Assembly (NCBI GenBank): GCA_964654665.1
Contig: CAZZKV010000020.1
Span: forward strand, 1-51,886
Direction of reading: 5' to 3'
Source: CALCKU01 sp964654665
GTDB taxonomy: Bacteria > Pseudomonadota > Alphaproteobacteria > Caulobacterales > Maricaulaceae
DNA length: 51,886 nt
A model generated the notes under the pieces. It saw only the letters and a list, made by a program, of their open reading frames with translations. It was not told the origin of the DNA and did not search any database. The position numbers and the translations under genes are program-made. Positions 25,184-33,513 of the stretch are shown here, in pieces. How positions within the stretch are numbered: position 1 is the stretch's first letter; each line of letters starts with the position of its first letter.

Positions 25184-26206
25184 ATGCAGGCACCTATAGG
25201 TATTCTTATGATCAATCTTGGGTCGCCTGATAGCCCTAGGGTACGTGATGTTAGGAAATATTTATTTGAATTTCTACATGATTACCGCGTTGTGGATACA
25301 AACCGGTTTTTATGGTGCCCGATTCTTCACGGGATAATATTGCGTACTCGTCCAGCAAAGTCTGCTAAGGCCTATGCCTCAATTTGGTCAGAGTCAGACG
25401 GAGTTGACAATGGCGAAGCGCCGCTCATTCGGATCACACGGGCTCAGGCTGCTGGGGTTCAACAACGTTTAGGCGAGAAAGCCATCGTAGAAATTGCGAT
25501 GCGATATGGTAATCCATCTATCCATGATTCTATCGACCGGTTGCGGGCTCAAGGCTGTGAAAAGATAGGAATATTGCCTCTTTATCCGCAATTTGCAGGG
25601 GCTACAACGGCCTCTGTATATGACGGCGTGGCAAAATCCATTAAAAAGCGCATGGACGTTCCAGAATTACGGTTTGTCCGGGATTACTACCGTGACCCAC
25701 GCTATATTACGGCCCTTGGTCAGAGTATTACAGAGCATTTAGGCGGGCTGGACTGGACGCCGGATATAATCCTTACGTCTTATCACGGCTTGCCGCAAAG
25801 CTATGTCGATAAAGGGGACCCCTATCAAGGCGAATGTCTGGCAACAACAACATTACTGCGCCGTCATATGGGATATACAGATACATTTATGCCCGTCACA
25901 TTCCAATCCCGGTTCGGGCCCAAAGCCTGGTTGCAGCCTTACACGGATAAAACGTTAGAGGCCTTACCCGCGCAAGGCATTAAAAATGTAGCCATTATGA
26001 CACCGGGGTTTGCAGCGGATTGTCTGGAAACATTGGAAGAAATAAATATAGAGGCCCGTGAAAGCTTTTTGGATCATGGCGGCGTGAATTTTACTATGAT
26101 ACCCTGTTTAAATGACAATATATTGCATCTCGATTTATTGGCGGGATTAATTGAAGATCGGTTGTTAAACGGATGGGGTGATGGCGGTGAAAATATCCTT
26201 GGCTGA
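25184..26206 (+). CDS. hemH: Ferrochelatase (protoheme ferro-lyase)
   Basis: Inserts Fe(II) into protoporphyrin IX, the last step of protoheme synthesis, at the inner membrane. The 340 residues begin with GILMINLGSPDSP. The catalytic His is in ILTSYHGLPQSYVDKGDPYQ, and the C-terminal block PGFAADCLETLEEINIEARE is diagnostic. TAAAGGACATATA precedes the ATG. The last 42 bases overlap, on the opposite strand, the 3' end of the P-loop protein gene, so the two transcripts run into each other. Confidence 0.96.
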   Translation: MQAPIGILMINLGSPDSPRVRDVRKYLFEFLHDYRVVDTNRFLWCPILHGIILRTRPAKSAKAYASIWSESDGVDNGEAPLIRITRAQAAGVQQRLGEKAIVEIAMRYGNPSIHDSIDRLRAQGCEKIGILPLYPQFAGATTASVYDGVAKSIKKRMDVPELRFVRDYYRDPRYITALGQSITEHLGGLDWTPDIILTSYHGLPQSYVDKGDPYQGECLATTTLLRRHMGYTDTFMPVTFQSRFGPKAWLQPYTDKTLEALPAQGIKNVAIMTPGFAADCLETLEEINIEARESFLDHGGVNFTMIPCLNDNILHLDLLAGLIEDRLLNGWGDGGENILG

Positions 26207-26812
26207 TGTTTGCGCATCCAGAATAAAGCGGGATGTTAAGGATATATCCGCTAAAGCTTGATACTGACGGGCACGGCTGTCTAATAGTTTCGGATAGCTG
26301 TTTTTTATGTTGTCCAAATTAGAATGGGCAGGGTTATGCGTAAATTGATCGGCCCATATTAACGGTTTTTGATTTTCAAAATAGTCATGGTGTAATCGTT
26401 CCATGTCACTATCACTGGCGGTTATATAAATAATATAATGTGTTTGAATAAGAGTCTTAAGTGTTTGTTTGTTAACGTAAATAACGCTTCCGGTTGTATC
26501 CAACAGGCGGTTGCCAGTCGTTTTTTCATTCAAGGCCTGTAGCGTAGCTTGCGTTTCCAGTTCAATGGAACGACGTTCGCGAGCCTTGTAATCATCTTCA
26601 TAAGGTTGACCTTGCCATGCTGCAAATTCTTCCATAGATTCATGGCCCAAGAGCTTCCAGATAATCTGGTCTATTTCAAACAATGTAAAATTATAATGCT
26701 GAGCAATGCGGCTCGCGGCATAGCTTTTACCGATATTAGACATGCCAATGAAGGCAATATTTAATTGTCCCGTTTCATACTGATTTAGAAAGTCTGATCT
26801 TGAGAGCTTCAT
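26165..26812 (-). CDS. P-loop (shikimate-kinase-like) NTPase, function unknown
   Basis: A 215-residue protein starting with an ordinary Walker A loop, FIGMSNIGKSYAASRIA (about 16-32), followed by FEIDQIIWKLLG, the layout of shikimate/adenylate-type kinases. Further on, LLDTTGSVIYVNKQTL and HYIIYITAS resemble the core strands of that fold, but no shikimate-binding motif is clear. Its start lies two bases after the thrC stop, so it is very probably cotranscribed with thrC. Its 3' end overlaps the hemH 3' end by 42 bases in antisense. A small-molecule kinase role is a guess. Confidence 0.65.
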   Translation of the reverse strand: MKLSRSDFLNQYETGQLNIAFIGMSNIGKSYAASRIAQHYNFTLFEIDQIIWKLLGHESMEEFAAWQGQPYEDDYKARERRSIELETQATLQALNEKTTGNRLLDTTGSVIYVNKQTLKTLIQTHYIIYITASDSDMERLHHDYFENQKPLIWADQFTHNPAHSNLDNIKNSYPKLLDSRARQYQALADISLTSRFILDAQTSAKDIFTAITPSV

Positions 26813-26813
26813 T

Positions 26814-28169
26814 TTAATCAGCGTGCATTAACAAATAATCATTAAGAGCCGTCAACTCTGGCGGCATAAGATGCAGACGGCGTTTCTGTTCATAGGCAGC
26901 AGCCAAGGCCGGCGGCAAAGGGACGTCTTCGCGTAAAATACGTTCGACACTATCGGCAAATTTTGCAGGATGCGCCGTGGCTACCGTCACCTGAATAAAG
27001 TCCTCAGATACATCAGAGGCAAAGGCTTCCATGGCTAATTGACCAATGGTTGTGTGCGGACACATAACATAACCGGTTTCCGCAAAAAACCGCCGCATGA
27101 ACCGTTCTGTCTCATCATCTGTAAATGAAGCTCCCCAGCAAACGGCCTGAACATCTTTATGGTTGGCTTCAAACAGATCAAGAATGCGCGGGAGGTTATT
27201 AGGACGACCAATATCCATAGCGTTGGATAATGTCGGAACAGATGGGCGCGGCGTATATTCACCAGTATTTAAATAATCAATAAAAGGATCATTAGCGTTA
27301 TTGCCAATAACAAAACGTTCAATCGGTGCGCCCATTTTTCGGGCGATAAGACCACCGGTTAAGTTACCAAGGTTTCCAGATGGAATTGAGTAAACAATAG
27401 GCAAGCTGGGATGAGCGGCTTTAATTTGCAGACTAGTCCAGAAATAGTAAAAACTTTGCGGGATAACTCGGCCGACGTTAATCGAATTAGCCGACATAAG
27501 ATTATGGTTCTGGCTCATGTTTTTATTGGCGAAAGCCTCTTTTACAAGGTGTTGACAGTCATCAAATGTTCCATCAACACAGATCGCTTGTATATTCGAG
27601 GTTTCATCACCAATCGTTGTCAATTGTTGTTCTTGGACTTTGCTAACGCCGCCATTCGGATAGAGAATAAAAACCTGAATATTGTCTTGCCCGAGAAACG
27701 CGTCCCCAATTGCACCGCCAGTATCACCAGATGTGGCAACGAGTATGGTGCGCTTTGCCTCGGATTTGGCCATAATATGACTTGCAGCGCGGCCCATAAA
27801 CCGTGCCGCAAAATCTTTAAAAGCTAAGGTCGGCCCATGGAAGAGCTCTAGAAAATATTGACTAGCTATTTCAGGGGTTGCCGCATCAAGCGCGATACCG
27901 GATGCTGTTTGAATAGGTAGAGGAAAGTCATAGGCGTCGTGGCAAATAGACTTTAGATCATCTTTAGAAAAATTTTCATCAACGAAATAACTGGCCAACT
28001 CCGCCGCGCAATCAGCAAAAGACATAGCTCCCATAGTGGCGCATTGCTCAGGTGTAAAGACGGGCATAATGCTAGGCATCCATAACCCGCCATCAGGGGC
28101 AAGGCTGGCCAGTAAGGCGTCGCTAAACGAAGCGGTTATCTGAGGGGATAAGTGTGAATAATAGGTCAT
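26814..28169 (-). CDS. thrC: Threonine synthase (PLP)
   Basis: Converts O-phosphohomoserine to threonine, 451 residues, of the longer gammaproteobacterial/fungal-type class. The PLP lysine is in FHGPTLAFKDFAARFMGR (about 105-122). The phosphate loop is VATSGDTGGAIGDAF, and SIPSGNLGNLTGGLIARKMG with FVIGNNANDP are family blocks. The P-loop protein gene follows after one base. A six-base-pair hairpin (28181-28198) lies immediately upstream of the ATG, and no classic ribosome binding site is seen. Confidence 0.96.
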   Translation of the reverse strand: MTYYSHLSPQITASFSDALLASLAPDGGLWMPSIMPVFTPEQCATMGAMSFADCAAELASYFVDENFSKDDLKSICHDAYDFPLPIQTASGIALDAATPEIASQYFLELFHGPTLAFKDFAARFMGRAASHIMAKSEAKRTILVATSGDTGGAIGDAFLGQDNIQVFILYPNGGVSKVQEQQLTTIGDETSNIQAICVDGTFDDCQHLVKEAFANKNMSQNHNLMSANSINVGRVIPQSFYYFWTSLQIKAAHPSLPIVYSIPSGNLGNLTGGLIARKMGAPIERFVIGNNANDPFIDYLNTGEYTPRPSVPTLSNAMDIGRPNNLPRILDLFEANHKDVQAVCWGASFTDDETERFMRRFFAETGYVMCPHTTIGQLAMEAFASDVSEDFIQVTVATAHPAKFADSVERILREDVPLPPALAAAYEQKRRLHLMPPELTALNDYLLMHAD

Positions 28170-28180
28170 TATAATAATAT

Positions 28181-28198
28181 GCTCGCTTTGTCGCGAGC
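28181..28198 (-). promoter_or_regulatory. Small GC hairpin in the thrC 5' leader
   Basis: On the minus strand GCTCGC, loop GACAAA, GCGAGC forms a perfect six-pair stem that ends 12 bases before the thrC ATG, in the position where a ribosome binding site would be. It could affect translation initiation or end transcription coming from the upstream XRE-cupin gene. It has no U-tract on this strand. Confidence 0.3.
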
Positions 28199-28240
28199 GG
28201 TTTTAGGCAATTAGCTTTAAATCGCAAGCATTATCCGGCT

Positions 28241-28852
28241 TTATGCCGTTCGAACGGCATGGGCAAGGATATTCACCATGGTGGCGTGGGCGTTCACTGT
28301 GCCGAGGTTCTCGACCATATGCTCTTTATCACCGCGATATCTTAGGGTTTCTCCGGTTTTTACTACGCGGCGCTCATCCGCGATTGTGACAACCAATTCC
28401 CCTGATAATACGGAAAGGTTTTCTATTGACCCTTGCGGGTGTGGCGAGCTTTCCAACCGTCCGCCCGGTTTGGCACGAAAATCATACCATTGAACCCATT
28501 GTAATGTTTCTGCCGCTCCAATGATCCGTAATGTGCACAGCCCATCTTCACTTTCCAGTAAAGGCGTATCCTGAATGGCAGAAAATCCGACAAAAGAGGA
28601 TCCGCCATTATTTGACGATAAAACTGCTTCTACACTGGTCCCAAGTGCTTGGCTCAGGCGCGATAATGTTGCCAATGTTGGATTGGTTTCATTTTTTTCA
28701 ATTTGTGAGATCATAGATTTGGCAACACCTGATTGTTCAGATAATTCGCCCAAGGACAATTTATCAGCCAGTCGTAACCGTTGGATTGTTTTCCCCAGTT
28801 TTTCCGACAAGGCATCGGTTTGTGCGCAAGGTTGGCGTTTCTGTCTGGCCAT
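28241..28852 (-). CDS. XRE-type helix-turn-helix regulator with C-terminal cupin
   Basis: N-terminal lambda-repressor-like HTH (LGKTIQRLRLADKLSLGEL, SEQSGVAKSMISQIEKNETN, PTLATLSRLSQALGTSVEAV) followed by a cupin sensor domain containing HPQGSIENLSVLSGELVV and KTGETLRYRGDKEHMVENLG. This architecture is typical of SutR-like (YdcN) and similar regulators that sense small molecules; E. coli SutR is linked to sulfur use. I take the ATG at 28852 (MARQKRQP, 203 residues) over an in-frame TTG at 28894, which would lie against the palindrome at 28897. It is divergent from the sulfate assimilation operon, which it probably controls. Confidence 0.85.
   Translation of the reverse strand: MARQKRQPCAQTDALSEKLGKTIQRLRLADKLSLGELSEQSGVAKSMISQIEKNETNPTLATLSRLSQALGTSVEAVLSSNNGGSSFVGFSAIQDTPLLESEDGLCTLRIIGAAETLQWVQWYDFRAKPGGRLESSPHPQGSIENLSVLSGELVVTIADERRVVKTGETLRYRGDKEHMVENLGTVNAHATMVNILAHAVRTA
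28243..28260. repeat. 18-bp perfect palindrome at the 3' end of the XRE-cupin gene
   Basis: ATGCCGTTCGAACGGCAT is fully self-complementary and covers the last codons of the XRE-cupin gene (Ala-Val-Arg-Thr-Ala). It may work as a terminator stem without a U-tract, as a protein-binding site, or be a chance product of the codons. It has no partner elsewhere in the window that I noticed. Confidence 0.35.
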
Positions 28853-28896
28853 AGTAACAACTTTTTTATTGTTTAGGACTGGAATATCGTTCAATC

Positions 28897-28912
28897 GTTC
28901 TATATATAGAAC
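28897..28912. promoter_or_regulatory. 16-bp perfect palindrome, candidate operator of the XRE-cupin regulator
   Basis: GTTCTATATATAGAAC is a perfect inverted repeat in the divergent intergenic region, 44 bases before the regulator ATG and 64 bases before the cysG ATG. Position and symmetry fit an autoregulatory site that also controls the cysG-cysI-cysH operon. A second short inverted repeat, TCAAG-T-CTTGA, lies at 28922-28932. Confidence 0.55.
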
Positions 28913-28976
28913 AGCGAAATATCAAGTCTTGAGTCTTTATCTATTCAATAAAGGCCCGTGCTTTTAGGAAAAGTCA

Positions 28977-30368
28977 ATGCGATACCTGCCTATTCATGTC
29001 GATCTTGAAAACAAACATGTTTTGATTGTTGGCGGGGGCGATGCGGCGGAAGCCAAATTACGCACTCTGTTAAAGACCGTTGCTAATTTACACCTTGTTG
29101 CGCCGCATATATCAGCAGAAATAATGCGATGGGTTGATGCAGGCCAGATAATATGGTCTTCGCGAGCATTCACAGAAGCCGATTTAAACGGCGTAACGCT
29201 TGTTTATGCCGCAACTGAGGATGATGATGTTAATGCCCGTATCGCCGCTATGGCCAGTAAGCGCGGATTAATGGTAAATGCTGCGGACCAGAAAACAGTT
29301 TGCGGATTTATAACGCCCGCGATTGTCGACAGAAGCCCTGTTGTTTTATCTATAGGAACAGAAGGGACAAGCCCGAGCTTGGCTCGGGCGCTTAAATCTG
29401 ATCTAGAAGGGCGCTTGCCCTCCACTTTAGGAACGCTAGCGTTAGTCACACAAGAATTACGTAGAAAAGTTACAGGCTTGCTGCCGGTACTCTCAGATCG
29501 CCAGCGGTTTTGGGCGAGGATATTCGGCGAAAAGGCCCTAGACGCACAACTGCGCTATACGCCTGATGTTTTACGCCAAACCGTTGAACAAGCATTGGTC
29601 CATGATACAGATGATACAGCCGGACATGTTGCTCTTGTTGGCGCGGGCCCTGGAAGTTCTGACCTGTTAACCTTGGCCGCCCGGCAAAAGCTCCACAGCG
29701 CCGATGTGGTTGTTTATGACCGACTTGTCAGTCAAGAAGTGTTGGATTTTGCCCGACGTGAAGCTGAATATATTTATGTAGGCAAAGAACCGGGTAGCCT
29801 ATCCACACTGCAAGAGACTATTAATACTCTTTTGGTTGAAAAAGCCAAAGCGGGCCTATCCGTCGTGAGGCTTAAAAGCGGTGACCCATTGATCTTTGGC
29901 CGTGCCGACGAAGAAATCAATGCCTTACAGACGGCTAATATACCTTATACGATCGTTCCGGGGATCACGGCAGCAGCGTCGGCAGCGACTCAAATTGGCC
30001 GATCATTAACCTCCCGCGGTATCAATAAGTCTATTAGTTTTATGACAGGTCATGACACCAAAGGTTTTGCTGAACAAGATTGGGTAACATTAGCCGCAGA
30101 CGGCGGCCGTGCGGCTGTTTATATGGGTGTCGGTGCGGCTCGGTTTATTCAAGGGCGGTTGCTCTTACACGGCGCTATGCGCAATAAACCTATAACTATT
30201 GTTGAAAATGCCTCTCGGGATAATCAAGTTATCGTGTCGACTACATTGGATACTTTACCGGCTGATATTGACCGGCATGATATAAAAGGGCCTGCAGTTT
30301 TACTGATAGGCTATGCCCCGCGTGAAGAAGTGTCCATAGCTCCACCACTACAAGGAACAATCTCATGA
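28977..30368 (+). CDS. cysG: Siroheme synthase CysG (trifunctional)
   Basis: Makes the siroheme cofactor for sulfite reductase from uroporphyrinogen III. Residues about 1-200 form the precorrin-2 dehydrogenase/ferrochelatase module (HVLIVGGGDAAEAKLRTLL, TVCGFITPAIVDRSPVVLSI, GTSPSLARALKSDLE). Residues about 215-463 form the SAM-dependent C-methyltransferase (VALVGAGPGSSDLLTLAARQ, DVVVYDRLVS, VVRLKSGDPLIFGRADEEI, PYTIVPGITAAASAAT). At 463 residues it is close to E. coli CysG. It is the first gene of the cysG-DUF2849-cysI-cysH operon and overlaps the DUF2849 ATG by four bases. Confidence 0.95.
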   Translation: MRYLPIHVDLENKHVLIVGGGDAAEAKLRTLLKTVANLHLVAPHISAEIMRWVDAGQIIWSSRAFTEADLNGVTLVYAATEDDDVNARIAAMASKRGLMVNAADQKTVCGFITPAIVDRSPVVLSIGTEGTSPSLARALKSDLEGRLPSTLGTLALVTQELRRKVTGLLPVLSDRQRFWARIFGEKALDAQLRYTPDVLRQTVEQALVHDTDDTAGHVALVGAGPGSSDLLTLAARQKLHSADVVVYDRLVSQEVLDFARREAEYIYVGKEPGSLSTLQETINTLLVEKAKAGLSVVRLKSGDPLIFGRADEEINALQTANIPYTIVPGITAAASAATQIGRSLTSRGINKSISFMTGHDTKGFAEQDWVTLAADGGRAAVYMGVGAARFIQGRLLLHGAMRNKPITIVENASRDNQVIVSTTLDTLPADIDRHDIKGPAVLLIGYAPREEVSIAPPLQGTIS

Positions 30369-30676
30369 GTGCAAAACATAAAGGGAAGGGGCCGCAAGTC
30401 ATGACGGCCAATGAATTGCGCGAAGGTTTGGTAGTCTGGCTAACAGCCGATTTTGAATGGTCGCTTAATTTTTCCGAAGCCTTGCAAACGGAAGACACTG
30501 ACCTCATCGAGAAAATGTCGATTGTCGCGGAAAAGGATGTTGACGAAAACCTCGTGGTTGGAACCTATTTCATTGACATTGATAGAGAAACAAACCTGCC
30601 CGCACGGTATCGCGAGCGATTCCGCGTCAAAGGTCCTAGCTATGACACTGCAGAAGAAATAAAGAAAAAGAGCTAA
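30365..30676 (+). CDS. DUF2849 protein of the sulfite reductase operon
   Basis: A 103-residue acidic protein with the DUF2849 pattern LREGLVVWLTADFEWSLNF and FIDIDRETNLPARYRERFR. This family is known mainly as a small gene between cysG and cysI in Alphaproteobacteria. Its role is not established; a job in supplying electrons to or assembling sulfite reductase is inference from context. It overlaps the cysG stop (ATGA). Its last codons lie in a 17-base tandem duplication that separates it from cysI. Confidence 0.85.
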   Translation: MSAKHKGKGPQVMTANELREGLVVWLTADFEWSLNFSEALQTEDTDLIEKMSIVAEKDVDENLVVGTYFIDIDRETNLPARYRERFRVKGPSYDTAEEIKKKS

Positions 30677-30694
30677 TAAAGAAAAAGAGCTAAT
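30661..30694 (+). repeat. 17-bp perfect tandem duplication between the DUF2849 gene and cysI
   Basis: AAAGAAAAAGAGCTAAT occurs twice head to tail (30661-30677 and 30678-30694). The first copy carries the end of DUF2849 (Lys-Lys-Lys-Ser-stop); the second adds another purine-rich AAAGAG and forms the leader just before the cysI ATG at 30696. It looks like a recent slippage duplication and may change cysI translation. Confidence 0.9.
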
Positions 30695-30695
30695 T

Positions 30696-32339
30696 ATGTA
30701 TCGTTATGATGAATTTGATCATGAGATCGTGCAAAGCCGCGTAAAACAATTTCGCGGACAAGTTGAAAGACGGCTGACGGGGGCTTTAACCGAAGAACAA
30801 TTTCGTCCCTTACGGCTCATGAATGGATTATATTTGCAACTCCACGCTTATATGTTGCGTGTGGCTATTCCTTATGGAACGTTAAATGCTCGGCAATTAC
30901 GCCAATTAGCAATGATTGCGGATAAATATGACCGCGGGTATGGCCATGTAACGACACGACAGAACATCCAATTTAACTGGCCGGAACTGACTGATGTTCC
31001 CGATATATTACAAGATTTGGCAGATGTTGAAATGCATGCGTTTCAAACATCGGGAAATTGTATCCGTAATGTCACCTCTGACCCTTATGCTGGGGCGACA
31101 GCCGACGAAATTGAAGACCCGCGGCCTATAGCAGAATTATTACGGCAATGGTCAACTCTGCATCCCGAATTTTCATTCCTGCCGCGCAAATTTAAAATAG
31201 CTGTGACAGGGGCGCCAAATGATCGGGCCGTTATTCGTGCTCATGATATAGGATTGGAAATCGTTAAGAATGCCGCTGGCGAGACCGGGTTTCATGTTAT
31301 TGTTGGTGGCGGCCTAGGCCGTACGCCTATCATCGGAGTTACATTGCGGAAATTTCTACCGCGCGCCGAATTATTGCCGTTCCTTGAAGCTACGATGCGT
31401 GTTTACAACCGTTATGGCCGCCGCGATAATAAATATAAAGCCCGTATCAAAATTTTGGTTCAGGAAACCGGAATTGATATATTTAAAGAACAGGTCGAGG
31501 CTGAATATGCGGCTTTAAACCCATCTGATATAGCGGTTTCAGATGCCGAGATGGCCCGCATCGCCGATTATTTTAAATTACCGGAATTTCCAGAGAGCGA
31601 TATAGAAAAATTTAATGCCGATTATGCCTCTAATAAAGACTTTGCCTATTGGGTGGATAATAATTTGGCATCACATAAGCTGGAGGGTTATGCCATCGTC
31701 AATATTTCGCTTAAACCGCTAGATCGTGCCCCGGGAGATATTACCGCTGATCAAATGCGGGTTGTGGCTGATTTGGCAGAGCATTATGGCCTAGGTGAAA
31801 TTCGGACAACCCATCAGCAAAATATGGTGCTGCCCCATATTGCAAAAAGTGATCTTTATACGGTTTATCAAGCGCTGAAAGCGGCTGATTTACATGCTGC
31901 TAATATTGGTATGATTACTGATATTATTTGTTGCCCGGGTATGGATTTCTGCGCCCTTGCAACAGCCCGTTCAATTCCTGTAAGTCAAGCTATTGCCAAG
32001 CGGTTTTCTGCGCCAGAACGCCAGCAGGCTATTGGCGAAATGCAAATAAAAATTTCGGGTTGTATCAATGCTTGCGGGCACCATCATGTTGGCCATATCG
32101 GTATTTTAGGACTCGAAAAAGCAGGTGTGGAGTTTTATCAGGTTAAGCTAGGCGGTGATGCGAGCGAAACAGCATCTGTCGGCGATATTACTGGACCCGG
32201 ATTTTCACAAGACGAATTGGTTGATGCTATAGACCGGCTTGTTGATTTATATCTCACAGAAAAACAAGATGGCGAACGCTTTATTGATACCTATCGTCGG
32301 ATCGGGATCGCGCCTTTTAAGGAAGTGCTCTATGGATAA
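30696..32339 (+). CDS. cysI: Sulfite reductase hemoprotein (nitrite/sulfite reductase family)
   Basis: Siroheme and 4Fe-4S enzyme reducing sulfite to sulfide, 547 residues with two ferredoxin-like/siroheme repeats. The first half has VTTRQNIQFNWPEL, SGNCIRNVTSDPYAG and FLPRKFKIAVTGAPND. The cluster and siroheme cysteines are in ICCPGMDFCALATARS and KISGCINACGHHHVGHIGIL, the C-x5-C and C-x3-C arrangement. Nitrite as substrate cannot be excluded from sequence alone, but cysG, DUF2849 and CysH neighbours argue for assimilatory sulfite reduction. No cysJ flavoprotein is adjacent, so ferredoxin is the likely donor. The last bases overlap the cysH start. Confidence 0.93.
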   Translation: MYRYDEFDHEIVQSRVKQFRGQVERRLTGALTEEQFRPLRLMNGLYLQLHAYMLRVAIPYGTLNARQLRQLAMIADKYDRGYGHVTTRQNIQFNWPELTDVPDILQDLADVEMHAFQTSGNCIRNVTSDPYAGATADEIEDPRPIAELLRQWSTLHPEFSFLPRKFKIAVTGAPNDRAVIRAHDIGLEIVKNAAGETGFHVIVGGGLGRTPIIGVTLRKFLPRAELLPFLEATMRVYNRYGRRDNKYKARIKILVQETGIDIFKEQVEAEYAALNPSDIAVSDAEMARIADYFKLPEFPESDIEKFNADYASNKDFAYWVDNNLASHKLEGYAIVNISLKPLDRAPGDITADQMRVVADLAEHYGLGEIRTTHQQNMVLPHIAKSDLYTVYQALKAADLHAANIGMITDIICCPGMDFCALATARSIPVSQAIAKRFSAPERQQAIGEMQIKISGCINACGHHHVGHIGILGLEKAGVEFYQVKLGGDASETASVGDITGPGFSQDELVDAIDRLVDLYLTEKQDGERFIDTYRRIGIAPFKEVLYG

Positions 32340-33513
32340 TATACTTATTAAAGATGGACATGTCGAAAGTGCGGAGGCGTTGGTTGATATTCCTGACCTT
32401 GAAGGGTTTCTGGCGAGCAACCGCGGTGAAGACGTGCGTCTGTCCAATGATGTCGATTTAAAGAAAGTCGCGCTGAGACTGCAAAATGTAAAAACAATTT
32501 TGATTGAATTTCCAAGTTTTGCGGATGGGCGCGGGTTTTCCATCGCTCGGGAACTGCGATTTAAATATGGATTTAAAGGTCAAATCTTTGCGGATGGACC
32601 TTTGATCCCTGATCAATATGCCTATGCGTTGCAATGCGGATTTGATGGGGTCAAATTGGATGAAAAAACATTCTCGCGCCAATCTGAATCGGACTGGCAT
32701 AAGGCAATGGATGAATTTTCTATGACCTATCAGCGTGGCTATGCCTTTCGGAACGGGCCAGCTACCAGTGTCTTTGATGCCCGCCGTACATCGATTCAGG
32801 CTGCTAGCAGTGATGACCCCTATTTTGGTCTTTCGGCAGAGCAAGCCTTGCGTAAATCTATCAAGGACTATGATGGCAAAATCGTTATGGCATCATCTTT
32901 GGGCGTAGATTCAGCCGTTTTACTACATATGGTATCCAGAATTTCGCGCAATTTACCGATTATCTTTCTGGATACCGGAAAGCATTTCCGCGAAACTTTG
33001 ACCTATCGGGATATGCTGGTCAATGATTTTGGGCTAACTGATTTTCGAAATATCACGCCTAATGCCGCCGCATTAAAAGCGCAAGACCCGGATGGAGAAT
33101 TAAATGCTAGCGACCCTGATACCTGTTGCGGCATTCGCAAGGTCGAGCCTCTTGATGGTGCGATTAATCAATTTGAAGCTCGGATTACTGGTCGTAAACG
33201 CTACCAGACCCCTGAACGTAAGGATATGCCGATATTGGAACTTGGGGGACGGCAAGTAAAAGTCAATCCTTTGGCCTATTGGACAGCAAAAGATGTGACA
33301 GCTTACATGAGAAAACATGATTTACCGCCGCATCCGATGATGGCGCTTGGTTTCCTTTCAATTGGCTGTCAACCCTGCACAACACGGGTTGCCGAAGGCG
33401 AAGACCCGCGGGCTGGACGCTGGCGTAATCATGATAAAACAGAATGCGGAATTCATTATATCAATGGCAAGTGGCAACCTATAGAGAGCCGAAAAACCTT
33501 TGAGGCATTTTAA
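32332..33513 (+). CDS. cysH: DUF934-CysH fusion: adenylyl-sulfate reductase with N-terminal DUF934
   Basis: A 393-residue fusion. Residues 1 to about 145 are DUF934, including FPSFADGRGFSIARELR and LIPDQYAYALQCGFDGV. Residues about 165-375 are a PAPS/APS reductase with the PP-loop ASSLGVDSAVL (188-198), Cys-Cys at 265-266, C-x2-C at 346-349 (GCQPC) and the catalytic ECGIH with Cys372. The extra cysteine pairs indicate a 4Fe-4S enzyme that reduces APS with thioredoxin, making sulfite. In most relatives DUF934 is a separate gene. I chose the ATG at 32332, which has AAGGAAG upstream and overlaps the cysI stop by eight bases; a longer frame from 32239 lies inside cysI. Confidence 0.93.
   Translation: MDNILIKDGHVESAEALVDIPDLEGFLASNRGEDVRLSNDVDLKKVALRLQNVKTILIEFPSFADGRGFSIARELRFKYGFKGQIFADGPLIPDQYAYALQCGFDGVKLDEKTFSRQSESDWHKAMDEFSMTYQRGYAFRNGPATSVFDARRTSIQAASSDDPYFGLSAEQALRKSIKDYDGKIVMASSLGVDSAVLLHMVSRISRNLPIIFLDTGKHFRETLTYRDMLVNDFGLTDFRNITPNAAALKAQDPDGELNASDPDTCCGIRKVEPLDGAINQFEARITGRKRYQTPERKDMPILELGGRQVKVNPLAYWTAKDVTAYMRKHDLPPHPMMALGFLSIGCQPCTTRVAEGEDPRAGRWRNHDKTECGIHYINGKWQPIESRKTFEAF

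Noticed and set aside
32239..32331. Longer cysH start inside cysI
   Set aside because: It would overlap cysI by 100 bases; the ATG at 32332 has AAGGAAG and begins at the DUF934 domain.
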